From: Melieria omissa
Lineage: Eukaryota; Arthropoda; Insecta; Diptera; Ulidiidae
DNA length: 64,000 bases
Direction: 5' to 3'
NCBI GenBank assembly: GCA_963971225.1
Contig: OZ020270.1
Coordinates: 24,377,689 to 24,441,688 of the forward strand
This document shows positions 1 to 10,803 of the stretch, in pieces. The notes under the pieces were generated by a model, which was not told where the DNA came from, did no database searches, and saw only the letters and a list, made by a program, of their open reading frames with translations. The translations under genes and the position numbers were made by a program. The stretch's first letter is position 1, and each line of letters starts with the position of its first letter.

Positions 1-298
1 TTTTTATGTTATTATGTTTCCATGTTTTAAATCATATCTCAGTACAAAGCACCACTTTGTTTTCATGTTGCAAATGAATTAAAAGAAGAATTAATAAATG
101 TTATGGTTTTTACTTTTGCGACTTTTATTCACAAAAAAATTAAAAAAAAACCTTAAATATTACAAAATACTTGGAAAATAAGTGTAGGGAATTTCGTAGG
201 GAAAATTGCTGGACAGCGTAGGGAAAAGTAGGGATTTTTTTCAAGTCGCGTAGGTATTTTTCAAAAAAAAGTTAACATCACTGCTTCAGTGTCGTGTC
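1..298 (+). repeat. Dispersed AT-rich repeat, copy 1 (cut by window start)
   Basis: Nearly identical to 788-1080 and very similar to about 29566-29870. The shared block includes repeated GTAGGGAA motifs and ends in TCACTGCTTCAGTGTCGT. No coding potential was seen. The 5' part lies outside the window. Family unknown. Confidence 0.85.
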
Positions 299-462
299 AA
301 TATGTGTATAAATCAATGAATAAATTAAATAATATTAAGTTCTGGAATTTCCAGATTTATTTCGGTATACTCTCCCGTGCGTCTGCATACAGGGCACCTC
401 CTCGCGGTGACGGCGGGCAACGGAGCATGCCCGTTATTTATTCATTGATTTATACACATATT
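299..462. repeat. Foldback element with perfect 27-bp inverted arms
   Basis: Bases 299-325 are the exact reverse complement of 436-462. The ~110 bp between them is GC-richer than its surroundings (CTCGCGGTGACGGCGGGC). It starts exactly where repeat copy 1 stops matching copy 2, so it probably inserted there or marks a rearrangement. No target duplication was identified. It could be a foldback or a small MITE. Confidence 0.65.
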
Positions 463-702
463 TGTTAATTTATATTTATTTATTCATTTACATATTTATT
501 TATATACATACTTTACATATTTATATTTATAAATGGTTTACTTTTTTTATATGGTTTTAGTGAATGTTGAAGTGTTTTTTGAGGTTATGTCAAAAACGTG
601 ACGTGCTGGGGTAAAATTGACCTCGGATTTGGATTCAGCGACCCCAAAAACATATGGTATACATAGTCAGACCCCCAGGCCAAAATTTTTTTTTTTTTTT
701 GT
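463..702. other. AT-rich spacer with TATTTATT-type simple sequence
   Basis: Runs of TATTTATTTATT-like simple sequence, then unremarkable AT-rich DNA and a poly-T tract near 690. No gene seen. Confidence 0.6.
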
Positions 703-1080
703 GTGGCTGTGTAATTAGTCTAAGTGTAATTTTTGTACTGATTTTTTTAATGTGATGAAATGGTATCAGTGCAAAGCACAATTTTTTATGTTATTATGTT
801 TCCATGTTTTAAATCATATCTCAGTACAAAGCACCACTTTGTTTTCATGTTGCAAATGAATTAAAAGAAGAATTAATAAATGTTATGGTTTTTACTTTTG
901 CGACTTTTATTCACAAAAAAATTAAAAAAAAACCTTAAATATTACAAAATACTTGGAAAATAAGTGTAGGGAATTTCGTAGGGAAAATTGCTGGACAGCG
1001 TAGGGAAAAGTAGGGATTTTTTTCAAGTCGCGTAGGTATTTTTCAAAAAAAAGTTAACATCACTGCTTCAGTGTCGTGTC
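703..1080 (+). repeat. Dispersed AT-rich repeat, copy 2
   Basis: Matches 1-298 and the block at about 29490-29875, including the upstream stretch GTGTAATTAGTCTAAGTGTA. The overlapping small ORF at 1076-1285 has no family features and is not called. The 1081-1286 stretch after it holds nothing recognisable. Confidence 0.85.
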
Positions 1081-1300
1081 AGACTTCATGCAAGTAGGTT
1101 CACGCTCGTTTGCGGCTCGCATACTGCGAATATTTACGCTTTTGTGTACACTCAGTATTCACGCAAATCAGAAAATGTTTAAGATGAATATGAGATACAC
1201 ATTTTTTTTTCTTGAAACGCTTCTAATAAAGCGCAATGCTTATTTTGCAGGCAAACGATTGCTGGTAATCGTTTTTTTTTTTTAATTTTCAAAGACATTA

Positions 1301-3388
1301 GATAGATAGATAGATTGATTCTTTATTAAATTTTCAAATAACAATAATAAAGAATGTACGACAATGACTTTAAAAAGTCGTCTGTCGGAAAAATAATTAA
1401 CTTTACAATAATAGACAATCGTTCATACATATATAGAGAGTTAACAATATTCATTTACAATCAGATTCCTGTATTTCAAAGCATCAGTGACATACAAAAC
1501 AAGACAATTCCAACCATTTAGACCTATTCCATTTAACACATTCACAATTTCATCGTCATTTAAGAACATACTGCCCAAATATCTACATCTAATTCTTTTC
1601 AAAATTGGACACCTACCCAAAAAATGAGTTAAAGTTTCTAACTCGTTCAAGTTACAAATAGTGCAGTTTAAATTTCTGTGACCGCCAAGGTATATCATAT
1701 CACATCTAGCCTTTAAAATCCACATTATTTTATGTTTCCCGAGACTGTCATTTAAATAACTTTTACCGATGTTATGGTCTAATTCTTTGTATATGCGTGC
1801 GCTTTTGAGAGCCCTGTCCCACAATTTCTGCCTATTTGTCAAACTCATAACAGATAATAGTGACTCTATGTTTCTATTCCAATTTATCCTGCTTAAAATA
1901 TTGTAATCCCAACTAATATTAAATTTTTCTTTTAAAATTTCAATTGCTTTGACCCAGAATATTTTTCTTTCCAATATAAGTTTTGAGAGCCTATGCGGCA
2001 ATCTGCTGTCATCATACTCAAATAAAGTTTTCGAAATGTACCTAAGATGAAGCCGCAAAGTATAAAGATGACAGTTCGGAATGTCTGTTTCTAATAAAAT
2101 GCAATAAGAGGGTGCGTTTGTTAGTAAATGCAAAATTTTCTTCAAAAAATAAAACTGAATTTTGTCCACCTCCTCAAACATTTCATAGCCCCAGACTTCC
2201 ACAGCATAACTCTGTGTAGCCCTGATTACTGCTAGAAACAATTTCCATTTAGACGACAGTTTGATGTTATTTTTTACTAAAAATGAGCGCCAAGTTGCAT
2301 TTATGCTATTTTTTGCTATACAGTTTCTATTCTCTACATGTTTCTTAAAACTTAACTTTGGAGTCAATTTTACACCGAGGTAATTGTACTCCGCCGTTAT
2401 CGGAATATTTTGGCCTTTAAACTTCAATTTTTCTTTAGCTGCTAGCTTGCCTCCTTGTCGAAAAACCATAATGGCTGATTTTGATAAGTTCACTTCCATG
2501 CTCCACAAATTACAGTAGTGTTCTAATTTATATATCATTCCTTGCAGATCTTCAACACTATCAGAGAGCAAAACTATATCATCAGCATATAGTAGTAATC
2601 GCACATTTAAGTCTTCTATCCAAATTCCCCCTCCCAGACTGTCATGTAAATCATTCAGGTAAATAGAAAATAATAGTGGCGACATCAAACACCCTTGCCT
2701 TACACCTGTTGTAATATCAAATTTATTTGAAATTGCACTACCAGTCCATATTACCGAGTCCGTATGTTTGTACATAATTTCAATGAACTTTACCATCTTA
2801 GTTGAAATCCCCAAGTTATGCAGTTTATAAATCAAAAGATTTCTAGGGACCTTATCAAACGCAGCCTTAAAGTCTACAAAAAACGCGTACACTTTCTTTT
2901 TTTCTGCAGATTTAATTTGAACTATTGATATTAAATTATATATGTTATCTACTGTGGAGTGTTGCTTTCTGAACCCTGCCTGAAATTCTGTAATTAGCTT
3001 TTTGCTTTCCAACCAACTTGTAAGTCTCTCAGTTAATATACCCATCATGATTTTGGCAATGCAATTCATAAAAGAAATACCTCTGTAATTCGATACTAGG
3101 GACTTATCGCCTTTTTTGAAAAGTGGGAATATTATACTAGTTTCAAATGCCGTATCAGCTTCTCGACTGTTATATAACATAACATAGTGTATGCCTTTGC
3201 AAGCTCGTTGAGGAATTGACTATTAGCATTTTTGAAAAATTCGTAAGCCACCCTGTCTAAGCCTGGAGCTTTCCCATCCTTTGTCTTATTCAGCATTTTT
3301 GAAATTTCTGTTGCTGAGATAGGTTTGTCTAAGAAGTCGTCTTGTACAAATAGGCTGACATAATGTATTTGATTAACAATACATTTGA
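1301..3388 (-). mobile_element. 5'-truncated non-LTR retrotransposon (LINE-A) with 14-bp target duplication
   Basis: The flanks carry the same 14 bases (TTTCAAAGACATTA) at 1287-1300 and 3389-3402. Read on the minus strand, the element starts inside its RT reading frame at 3388, so it is 5'-truncated. It ends in a short ATCT-type tail at 1301-1322. A clean duplication with an undamaged ORF suggests a fairly recent target-primed insertion. Confidence 0.9.
1441..3388 (-). CDS. LINE-A reverse transcriptase (N-terminally truncated by 5' truncation)
   Basis: Reverse transcriptase of a non-LTR retrotransposon. From the N-terminus the frame holds a KAPGLDRVAYE motif (about 3260), FKKGDKSLVSNYRGIS, an FVDFKAAFDKV motif with the first catalytic Asp, GVRQGCLMSPLLF, and LLYADDIVLL with the catalytic Asp pair. 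The C-terminus has a Cys/His motif, CTICN...LTHFLGRCP. The first Met is at 3180, but the frame stays open to the truncation point at 3388, so that Met is not the native start. No endonuclease is left and no RNase H is visible. No stops or frameshifts occur in about 640 codons. The clade is uncertain: the C-terminal Cys/His motif and ATCT tail resemble several arthropod clades. Confidence 0.85.
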
Positions 3389-3402
3389 TTTCAAAGACAT
3401 TA

Positions 3403-3837
3403 CAATTTTATTTTAAAAGTATCAGGGAAACTGAATCTTGAATCTTTACTTCGAATAAAATGCTACAAAGAAGAAATTAATATGAACGATTTAATCAAAC
3501 AAACTAACTTAATGTGATTTCTGCTTGTCTGTTTAACCACTTATGACATGTCTGTTTGTCTGTTCAACCACTTATGTCTTGTCTGTTTGTCAGTTCAACC
3601 ACTTATTCATCTAGTTCCTGTTATACCTGTCCGTTATTTGTCCGTACGGCTTTGATATTTTAACGCTAGCAATATTTTTCAAGTTAAAATATTAGATGTT
3701 TTTCACGCATACATTGCCAAAATGCGTGGTTGTGTTAGCGCCCATCACTGGACTAAAGATTGCGCGTTCCCAACGTTCGCCATGTTGATGACGTAGGCGG
3801 GGGCCACAATCGAGGTGCCACGTATTGGCAACTATAC
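3403..3837. other. Non-coding stretch, partly duplicated at ~30.1/31.2 kb
   Basis: Contains three degenerate repeats of GTCTGTTTGTCTGTTCAACC at about 3518-3605. Around 3709-3752 (GCATACATTGCCAAAATGC and GCCCATCACTG) it matches 30104-30129 joined to 31175-31195, where another element interrupts it. No gene seen. Confidence 0.6.
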
Positions 3838-4246
3838 AGTTACGAAATTCCACAGTTCGTTATCGACGGTTCGTTTTGATTGTATTTGAAAATAAAAAAA
3901 CTTCAATCATTCAGCGCAAAAGGCCCAAAAACCAACAATCCTTTATTTACAGAATTTACACTTCGCTTGTATCTACACTTGTTACCACTTTGCTTGCTCA
4001 ACACAGACTCGGCCCTCTGCACTCTGCTGCTTTTATACCAGTTTTCTTATCGCGCCGAAGTTTCTTGCAACTTCTAATTGGAAAGCGCTCGACCATTCTC
4101 GCACAGCCCATTTCTTCGAGAACCATCCTTGCCATATCAGACTATACCAAGCAAATTTATAACAGTTTTGCTGTACTTCAAAGTACATGCCTAAAAGTAT
4201 GCTTGCAAAAGCGTTCATGCACAGCAAAGAGTGCCTTTTCGTTTCA
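3838..4246 (-). repeat. 3' LTR of deleted Gypsy element 2
   Basis: It sits just downstream (minus strand) of the Gypsy 2 integrase tail. A polypurine stretch AAGTGATGGGCAG precedes it, the counterpart of AAGTGGTGGGCAG next to the Gypsy 1 LTR. Its end (plus-strand AGTTACGAA) resembles the Gypsy 1 LTR end TGTTACGAA. Length ~409 bp, close to the 387 and 410 bp of the Gypsy 1 LTRs. No partner 5' LTR remains. Confidence 0.7.
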
Positions 4247-4257
4247 CTGCCCATCAC

Positions 4258-6309
4258 TTAGACTTGTTCGTCCCGAACAAGTACCGAGGCTCCGCCGGAG
4301 TAAGACGCCAGGCGCTCCAAATGGACTACTTTCAACCTGGCGTTTCTGTTGCCGCAGCGTTGAACCTTGTACACCACGTCATTAATCTTCGTTACGACTT
4401 TGTACGGTCCTTCCCATGATGGTTGATGTTTTGAAGACAAACCTTTCCTCCGCTGCGGGTTGTAAAGCATTACCAGATTGCCTTCTTGGAACCCCTCTGG
4501 GTTAGCCCGTAGACCATAGCTCGCTGTCAACCTGCTTTCAACTAGTTGAGTGCGGCTCCGCGATCTTCTCCTCGGCCCTTTCGCAGCCGAACACCGATTA
4601 CAGCCTCTGATCCACTCAGCGACAGACTCCTGGCATCATACCCAATAGAACCGCCTTCTTATCTTGGCGACAGTTTTTGCGATGCCTAGGTGACCTTCAC
4701 TGGAGTCGTTACGGTTTTCCTCGATGACATCGTCGATTCGGCCTCTCGGGACCACTATTAGGGATTTTCTGGTCCTGCCATCCCTGCTCTCCCACTCGCG
4801 GTAAAGGCAGCCATCCTGCAGACGTAGACTTTGCCACTGTGCCCAGTAAGCCTTCGCGATCGGGCTCTCACCAGCCATCTCCTGCCAGTCCGGCCGTAAT
4901 CTCTGCGCTTTGCCTTTGATGATCTTCGCGAGATCCGTATCCTTGCGCTGGTCCTTCTGTACCCTTTCCGCAAGCCAATCTTGCTCCTGTAAAACTCTTA
5001 TCGACCGAACATCCACAATTCGTCCCTCGTTTTCGGCCCGCGAATTATGCCTGCGTTCGGTCTCGCACAAATGGTGTGGCAGAGCGTCAGCCCTTCTTGG
5101 CGACGTCTGTTGTCCGGAACGTTTTTCTCGCAGATGGCAGTCCCGTGATATGTGGCCTTGCTTGCCACATCGCCAGCAACTGACTCTAGATGACACTGCC
5201 CGCAGCCCTGCTGGTGCCTCCGAGCTCACTGTCTGGCTTTGCGTGACACGTCCAGATTGGGCTAGACACCGTTTCGCAGATGAATGTCGAAAACTTCCCC
5301 TCCAGGCCGCCTCATACGTTATCGCGCTGGTCACCGTCTCTTTAAATGTCGGCTTGCCCATCATCAACAAACTGCGACGTGTCTCTGGGTCATGAAGACC
5401 TTCAATAAATGACTCAATCTTCATCATCTCGAGGTCATCACCGCCGAATTTCGGGTAACACAACTGTACGAGCCGCTCAATGTCTGCTGCATACGTCTGC
5501 AGCGCCTCGTTGGCTCTTTTCGTATGGCTCTTCAGCTCGCAATAATACAGCATTTTGTTGTGCTCGTCACTGTATTTGGCTGCCAGCGCCCTTATGACGG
5601 TCTCGTAATCACCTCTCAAACCCTCCGGAACTGTTTTTATTACCTCAGCCGCAGGACCTCTTAGAGCCAGTATCAGTCTCCGACCTTTCCTAACATCGGC
5701 CCACTGACTCTCCAAAGCAGCCATATCGAATTGTAGTTTGAATGTGTCGAACGACGTGGTACCATCATAAGTAGGCACTGCTACGGCAAAACTTTCCTCA
5801 ACCGACTGCACCCTTGCTCGCAGCTGTACCTCTCTAAGCCGCTCGTCGATTTTTCTGTTCACCGAGTCCTCCAGACTGTCAACTCGTTTGTCTAAATGTT
5901 CTACTCGCGTCTCCAGGTGCTCAACTTTCACATTAATCCTGTCTGAAATTTCTTCCACTTTCCGCTCCAAGCGCGCAAAATTTTCCTGAAGTTTGCTGGA
6001 CAACTCGCGATTAGCATTTTCCAATTTTCCCGCATTTTCCTGGAGTTTGGTTTCCATCCGCTCTGCTACTTCTCGGTTCGCCGATTCCATTTTCGCTATT
6101 TCTTGATTCATAGTTTCCAGTTTCGCTGCCATTTGCGCCGACAGTTTCTGATTCGTGGTTTGCAGTTTCGCTGCCATTTCGCGATTTTCATTTTCCATTT
6201 TGGCTGCCATTTCACGGTTGGAAGTCTCAAACATGCCTTTAAGTGCAACCATTAACTGGCTCATGTCCAATGCTTGTAGTGGCGCAGCCACTGCAGTAGT
6301 AACATACAA
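4258..6309 (-). pseudogene. Internally deleted Gypsy Gag-integrase relic (Gypsy 2)
   Basis: The minus-strand frame 6309-4636 encodes a long Gag coiled coil (repeated E-M-A-A-K-type heptads), a Gag core, and a CCHC knuckle CWRCGKQGHISRDC. It then jumps directly to the end of Pol: RADALPHHLC, which parallels NADALSRRPC of Gypsy 1, and the integrase N-terminal zinc region ending FYWV. Protease, RT and RNase H are missing, and the join is in frame. A TGA stop follows FYWV. A second deletion after KGPRRRSRSR removes the integrase catalytic core, leaving the C-terminal domain (4530-4258, NLVMLYNPQRRKGL). The 5' end is fused to LINE-B at about 6305, so 5' LTR and Gag start are absent. A relative of Gypsy 1 in this window. 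Confidence 0.85.
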
Positions 6310-6313
6310 CTTA

Positions 6314-7092
6314 GGGCCGTTTTCTCATCTTCCCGTTAAAGTGACCTGTAGCTAAAGTTCACTTTAGCTAAAGGTCACTTTAAAGTGCCCGGTAAATATT
6401 TTCGTTTTCTCATCTTCCTAATAAATATAAATTTAACAAGTCTGATTTTTTGGCAACACTGGTCTACGATTTGCAGCACTTGGCGGCGCAATCAGCTGTT
6501 TGTGAAAAATTAGAATTATATTTGAAGGAAAAAATAAAAATTTTGCCTGGCAAAATCTTGTTGATGCTTTTACTGCCAAATGGGGCGTGTCACGACGTTG
6601 GAAATCGTTGAGGGACAAGTTTGACAGCTTGAAGCGTAAGTCCAAGCTGGAACTTGCAGCGCAGAAGAGTGAGGCGTATCGCACAGGTGGCGGCTCAGCA
6701 GCGATTGGACATGTCAGCAGTGCAAAGCAGTGAAATAGTCCAATTGGCTGTTATATGTTATATATGCCGCATTTTACGACTCCGTACCTTCAAAAGCGTC
6801 TTCCAGTGCATGAATTTAAGAAACGCGCCTATTTTCCATACCGAAAGATCTCAAATTCAAATTTCATTTCAAATTGTAATTTCATTATCAGCTGTTTTTG
6901 TTTGTAAACAAACATATGCATGTACTTGGCACCACTTCCACTTAAAGTTCACTTTAAAGTTTAACAGGCACTCAATCCTCCCGGTAAATTTTATCGGGAG
7001 GATAGCTTAACGGGCAGATGAGAAAACGAAAATGCGTTTATCCGCCCGTTAAAGTGAACTTTAAAGTTAACGGGAAGATGAGAAAACGGCCC
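6314..7092. mobile_element. Harbinger-type MITE with TTA target duplication
   Basis: Inverted ends begin GGGCCGTTTTCTCATCTTCC at 6314 and its complement ends at 7092. TTA lies at 6311-6313 and 7093-7095, the 3-bp TWA duplication typical of PIF/Harbinger. The subterminal parts are rich in AAAGTGAACTTTAAAGT palindromes. It contains the Myb/SANT relic described separately. It sits near the LINE-B/Gypsy 2 junction. Confidence 0.8.
6535..6720 (+). pseudogene. Myb/SANT-like (Harbinger ORF2) relic
   Basis: The plus strand reads FAWQNLVDAFTAKWGVSRR...LRDKFDSLKRKSK...YRTGGGSAA. This has the Trp/Leu spacing and terminal TGGG motif of the Myb/SANT-like proteins encoded by PIF/Harbinger elements; the intact protein at 42.4-43.5 kb also has ITGGGP. 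No full ORF and no start remain. It supports the Harbinger assignment of the MITE. Confidence 0.55.
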
Positions 7093-7096
7093 TTAG

Positions 7097-8518
7097 GGAT
7101 TTTGTCAACGTATGTTGCACTATGACAAATCGGTAAGACATAGGACTTAGACGCATTTAAGCACAAGTGATTGGCAGTTGCCCACACAGAAATTGCAGAC
7201 AAATCGCTGTTCATTTTTAAACATAAATCCTCAACGAGACCAATACGACTAGACAGATACATTTGTATATCATCAGCATATGCATGGACATTTACATACT
7301 GACACACAGAAACAACATCATTAACAAGACTAAACAGAAGTGGACCAAGGACAGATCCTTGTGGAACACCAGTACATACCAATCGGGCCTGAGACATTGA
7401 ATTGTTGGACATAACTTTTTGCGTCCGTCCCTCAAGATAGCTTGCTATAAGCTTCGCTGAGCTAACATTGAAACCAAAGTAACTTACTAGTTTAGCACAT
7501 AAGAGATTATGGTCTACCGAGTCAAAAGGTTTGGAGAAGTCGAGTAAGCAAAGAATTGTAAAGTCATCATTGTCAAACTTAATTCTAATGTCGTCAAGTA
7601 TTTTTACGATGGCAGTGGAGCAGCTGTGTTTAGGTCGAAAGCCAGATTGTAGAGGGGAGAGAGAGAAGGTTGTGCTTTTGCAAGAATGCATAAATTTGCG
7701 TCGCCATCAAATTTTCGCACACCTTAGAGAATGCTGGCAGTATACTAACAGGCCTGTAGTCACCAGGGCAGGAGGCATTTGACATTTTTGCAACCGGCAA
7801 GACAACCGCTTTTTTCCACACTGAGGGGAAGCTAGAACTTGTGAAGCAATGATTTAACACGATCACAGGACGGCAAATGTTGTGGCAAAACAGTAAAACT
7901 TGGTTTATTACTGGCACTAATAAAGAATTCATTTAACTCGTTAGGATCCAACTTACACCCAGAGTTCTCCTTGCCATGGACCTTTAAATTTGTTTAATTA
8001 CGCCATAGTTTCCTTGACGGAAGAGAAGGATCCAGCTTGGAATTGAAATACCAACGCTTTGCTTGTAATGATAGTCGTTGCAGCATTGCGGGCAGCTTTA
8101 TAGCTAGACCAAGAGACTTATTGCGCTTTTCAATAGCTGAGCGAACTTTTGTGTTGAACCAGGGACATGAACTATTCACAGCATTGACGGTACAAAGAGG
8201 AACATGTATATCAAACAGCATAGACAAATTGTAATTAATGAAATCAAGTTTTTTATCAACAGCGTCAAGAAACCAACATTGGTTCCAATTTACACTACAC
8301 AAGTCAGACATCAAAGAACTGACATTCAACAATTTAAAGTCACGGTAAACAAAAGTAACATTAAGATCAGAACGATTCATCACAACATCTAAAGTACAAA
8401 ATATTAAGTCATGATCAGAAATGAAGGAAATTTGGTCAAAGATCAAAACTTTCGATGGGTCGGGTGTAATAAAGTAGTCAAGCAGGCTGGGTGAAGCATT
8501 ATTCGCATATCTAGTTGG
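7097..8518 (-). pseudogene. LINE-B: endonuclease end and reverse transcriptase (fragment 3)
   Basis: Minus-strand LINE. From 8521 it encodes the end of the apurinic-type endonuclease (SLLDYFITPD, FISDHDLIF with the SDH motif) and a linker. From about 7930 it encodes RT motifs PGDYRPVSILP, LQSGFRPKHSC, LLDFSKPFDSVDH (first catalytic Asp), GVPQGSVLGPLLFS and HAYADDIQMYLS (catalytic Asp pair). Frame changes near 7990 and 7640-7690 break it. RT is cut after YVDKIPK at about 7097 by the MITE and then by the Gypsy 2 junction, so its C-terminus is lost. Upstream it continues across two SINEs into fragment 2. Jockey-like organisation. Confidence 0.85.
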
Positions 8519-8848
8519 CAACCGCCGTGGCTCAGTTGGTTAGTGCGCGGTCCAAGCGAGTCGCATGCAGAGCGACGCTAGTTCGAATTCTGCATGTAGT
8601 AACACCTAAAAAAAATAACGGGAAACTCGTTTTCTCTTTCGGTGGCTGTCCTCTCAGCTGGAAATGGCAAACCTCTGAGAGTAAAAATTGCCTATGAAAA
8701 AGCTCCCAACCTGCCGTTCGGAACCGGCATAAAACTGTAGGTCCCTTCCACCCGCGTACAAAATTCACACGCACAACACGGGTGGTTGCGGGAAGCTAGG
8801 CCTTAGTCTCGCGTAAGCGGGCTGTCGTGCCAATCAATTATTAAAAAT
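8519..8848 (+). mobile_element. tRNA-derived SINE, copy 1
   Basis: The head reads GCCGTGGCTCAGTTGGTTAG (A-box-like) with a B-box-like TTCGAATTC about 45 bp on. A conserved body follows (GGTGGCTGTCCTCTCAGC, CCGTTCGGAACCGGC, AACACGGGTGG), then an ATT-rich tail. It is inserted in LINE-B with TAGTTGG at 8512-8518, and the second copy of the duplication is split by SINE copy 2. Removing both SINEs rejoins the LINE-B frame. Confidence 0.85.
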
Positions 8849-8861
8849 TAGTTCGTATATA

Positions 8862-9183
8862 GCCGCGGTGGCTCAGTTGGTTAGTGCGTTGGACCGCGAG
8901 TCGAAGGCAGCGACCCAGGTTCAAATACTGCCTGTAATAACACCTAAAAAAATAACGCTAAAACTCGTTTTCTCTTTCGGTGGCTGTCCTCTCAGCTGGA
9001 AATGGCAAACCTCTGAGAGTAAAAATTGCTTATGAAAGAGCTCGCAACCTGCCGTTCGGAACCGGCATAAAACTGTAGGTCCCTTCCACCCTCGTACAAA
9101 TTCACACGCACAACACGGGTGGTTGCGGGAAGCTAGGCCTTAGTCTCGCGTAAGCGCGTTGTCATGCCAGTCAATTATTAGTT
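8862..9183 (+). mobile_element. tRNA-derived SINE, copy 2
   Basis: Same family as copy 1. Its B-box region GGTTCAAAT is better preserved. It inserted just after the tail of copy 1. The flanks ATTAGTTCGTATATA (8847-8861) and ATTAGTTGGTATATA (9184-9198) are a 15-bp duplication with one mismatch. Confidence 0.85.
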
Positions 9184-9529
9184 ATTAGTTGGTATATATG
9201 TATTAATCACACGAAGTCCAAGAGCTTCTAACTGGTGAACAAGTTTACTTTTACTAGGGTCACTGGATAATAAATTGACATTAAAATCGCCACAGATTAA
9301 AACATATTCATATTCAACTACCAACTCAGTCAACTCATCAAAAAGAGAATCCAAGGAGAAGCATTTGTGAGGATTGTACACGCATACTATTAAAGTTTTT
9401 GCTGCACCATCAGCCACTTCAGCAAGAATAAACTCAGTGTCAGTGTCAAGAGATTTAGCCACGAGCCCTAGTTTAAGGTTTTTTTTTCAATATATCGCAA
9501 CTCCGACCCCTTTCCTATGCACGCGATCA
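9184..9529 (-). pseudogene. LINE-B: endonuclease middle (fragment 2)
   Basis: The minus strand encodes the central apurinic-endonuclease part: GVGVAIY, VCVYNPHKCF and the catalytic ICGDFNVNLLSS, ending INTYIPT at the SINE junction. It continues into fragment 3 (TRYANNASPS) when the SINEs are removed, and into fragment 1 when the two DNA elements upstream are removed. A stop follows GVGVAIY in a poly-T run at about 9480-9490. Confidence 0.85.
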
Positions 9530-9609
9530 TGCCTTAAGGGGGGTTTCTACCTTGTGCGGTCAAAAAAAATTTTTTTCATGCATTTTTGGATTAATACATG
9601 ATTGTAGAA

Positions 9610-9937
9610 GCCGCCGTGGCTCAGTTGGTTAGTGCGCGGTCCAACGAGTCGCATGCAGAGCGACGCAAGATCGAATACTGCATGTAGTAACACCTAAAAA
9701 AAAATAACGGGAAACTCGTTTTCTCTTTCGGTGGCTGTCCTCTCAGCTGGAAATGGCAAACCTCTGAGAGTAAAATTGCCTATGAAAAAGCTCCCAACCT
9801 GCCGTTCGGAACCGGCATAAAACTGTAGGTCCCTTCCACCCGCGTACAAAATTCACACGCACAACACGGGTGGTTGTGGGAAGCTAGGCCTTAGTCTCGC
9901 GTAAGCGGGCTGTCGTGCCAATCAATTATTAAATTAT
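9610..9937 (+). mobile_element. tRNA-derived SINE, copy 3 (full length)
   Basis: Complete copy of ~328 bp, from head GCCGCCGTGGCTCAGTTGG to tail ATCAATTATTAAAT. It is flanked by a perfect 15-bp duplication (TACATGATTGTAGAA) at 9595-9609 and 9938-9952. Because its borders are exact, it is the best reference copy in the window. Confidence 0.92.
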
Positions 9938-9952
9938 TACATGATTGTAGAA

Positions 9953-10490
9953 TACGCTTCCAAAATTTTAAGTTGAAGCTTTCGAATTACGGAAGCAATT
10001 TATCGAAACAGGTAGCGGTGTCGAGCGCGCCGAGTACTGAAGCAAAACTTTGAACGCGTTTTTCTCAAAACTATATTTTTTTACCTTGCGGAAGTGATTT
10101 AGGCCACACGAGTTGAGCAATAGCTACGAAATTTTAAACAGTCATTTATCAAGGTCTTAGCTATGGCCCGAACTAGGATCTTCAAGAAATAATAATTTTT
10201 TTTTCATTGAACATAGAAATTTGTATTGAAAAAAGTAGGTAAAAATTGAGTTTTTTAGTCAAAATCGCATATATCCTTCATTTTTCATTTTTGTTTTTAA
10301 TCCTAGTTCCAGCCATAGACAAAAGGATACAGAATAAGAAAAAATTTCATTTTTGTGTTTCAAGTCATCTCAAACAGCGGCAGGACTTCCGCGAGTAAGG
10401 AAGTCCTGCCGCCATTGGTCGATGGCCCCCTCCCCCCTTTGCATATTTTATCGTGAAACTTTTTTTTCTTGTACAATAAACATATACCTA
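9953..10490. other. Non-coding body of the nested DNA element
   Basis: AT-rich sequence with no supported ORF. It includes a short inverted repeat, CAGGACTTCC...GGAAGTCCTG, at about 10380-10407, and CCTA at 10487-10490, the target duplication of the CsRn1-type element. Confidence 0.5.
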
Positions 10491-10764
10491 TGTGGCGCCG
10501 GCAGTAGGCAACCCTTTTTCATGATATTATTTCATGTATTATTTCATTTTGTTATTTATGTGATTCCGAATTCTCATTTTGTTTATAAATATTTAATTTT
10601 CGATCATTGTTCAAAAAGGCAATCCTCACAATGTTTATCAGTTTCAGGTTTTATATGTTCGCTACTTTTTACCAATAAATGTTTTTGTGTCGGTAATCGT
10701 TCAAACTTTCTGAGATCTAAACCCGAGCTAGTTCTTTTCAGAACTCGAGCTCTGTGGTTTTAAA
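10491..10764 (+). repeat. 5' LTR of CsRn1-type element
   Basis: 274 bp, starting TGTGGCGCCGGCAG and ending GGTTTTAAA. AATAAA lies at about 10674. Pairs with 14555-14828. Confidence 0.92.
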
Positions 10765-10765
10765 G

Positions 10766-10780
10766 TGGTGACCCCGACGT
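10766..10780 (+). promoter_or_regulatory. Primer-binding site, tRNA-Trp type
   Basis: TGGTGACCCCGACGT begins 2 bp after the LTR. It is complementary to the 3' end expected of insect tRNA-Trp, the primer described for CsRn1-clade elements. Confidence 0.8.
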
Positions 10781-10803
10781 AAGTACGCGCGCGAGTGAAC
10801 ATA

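Noticed and set aside
4910..5395. Plus-strand ORF of 161 aa
   Set aside because: Lies antisense to the Gypsy 2 Gag relic and shows no family features.
8519..8600. tRNA gene on the plus strand
   Set aside because: A- and B-box-like sequence is present, but it recurs six times with a shared ~250-bp body, tail and target duplications, so it is the head of a SINE.
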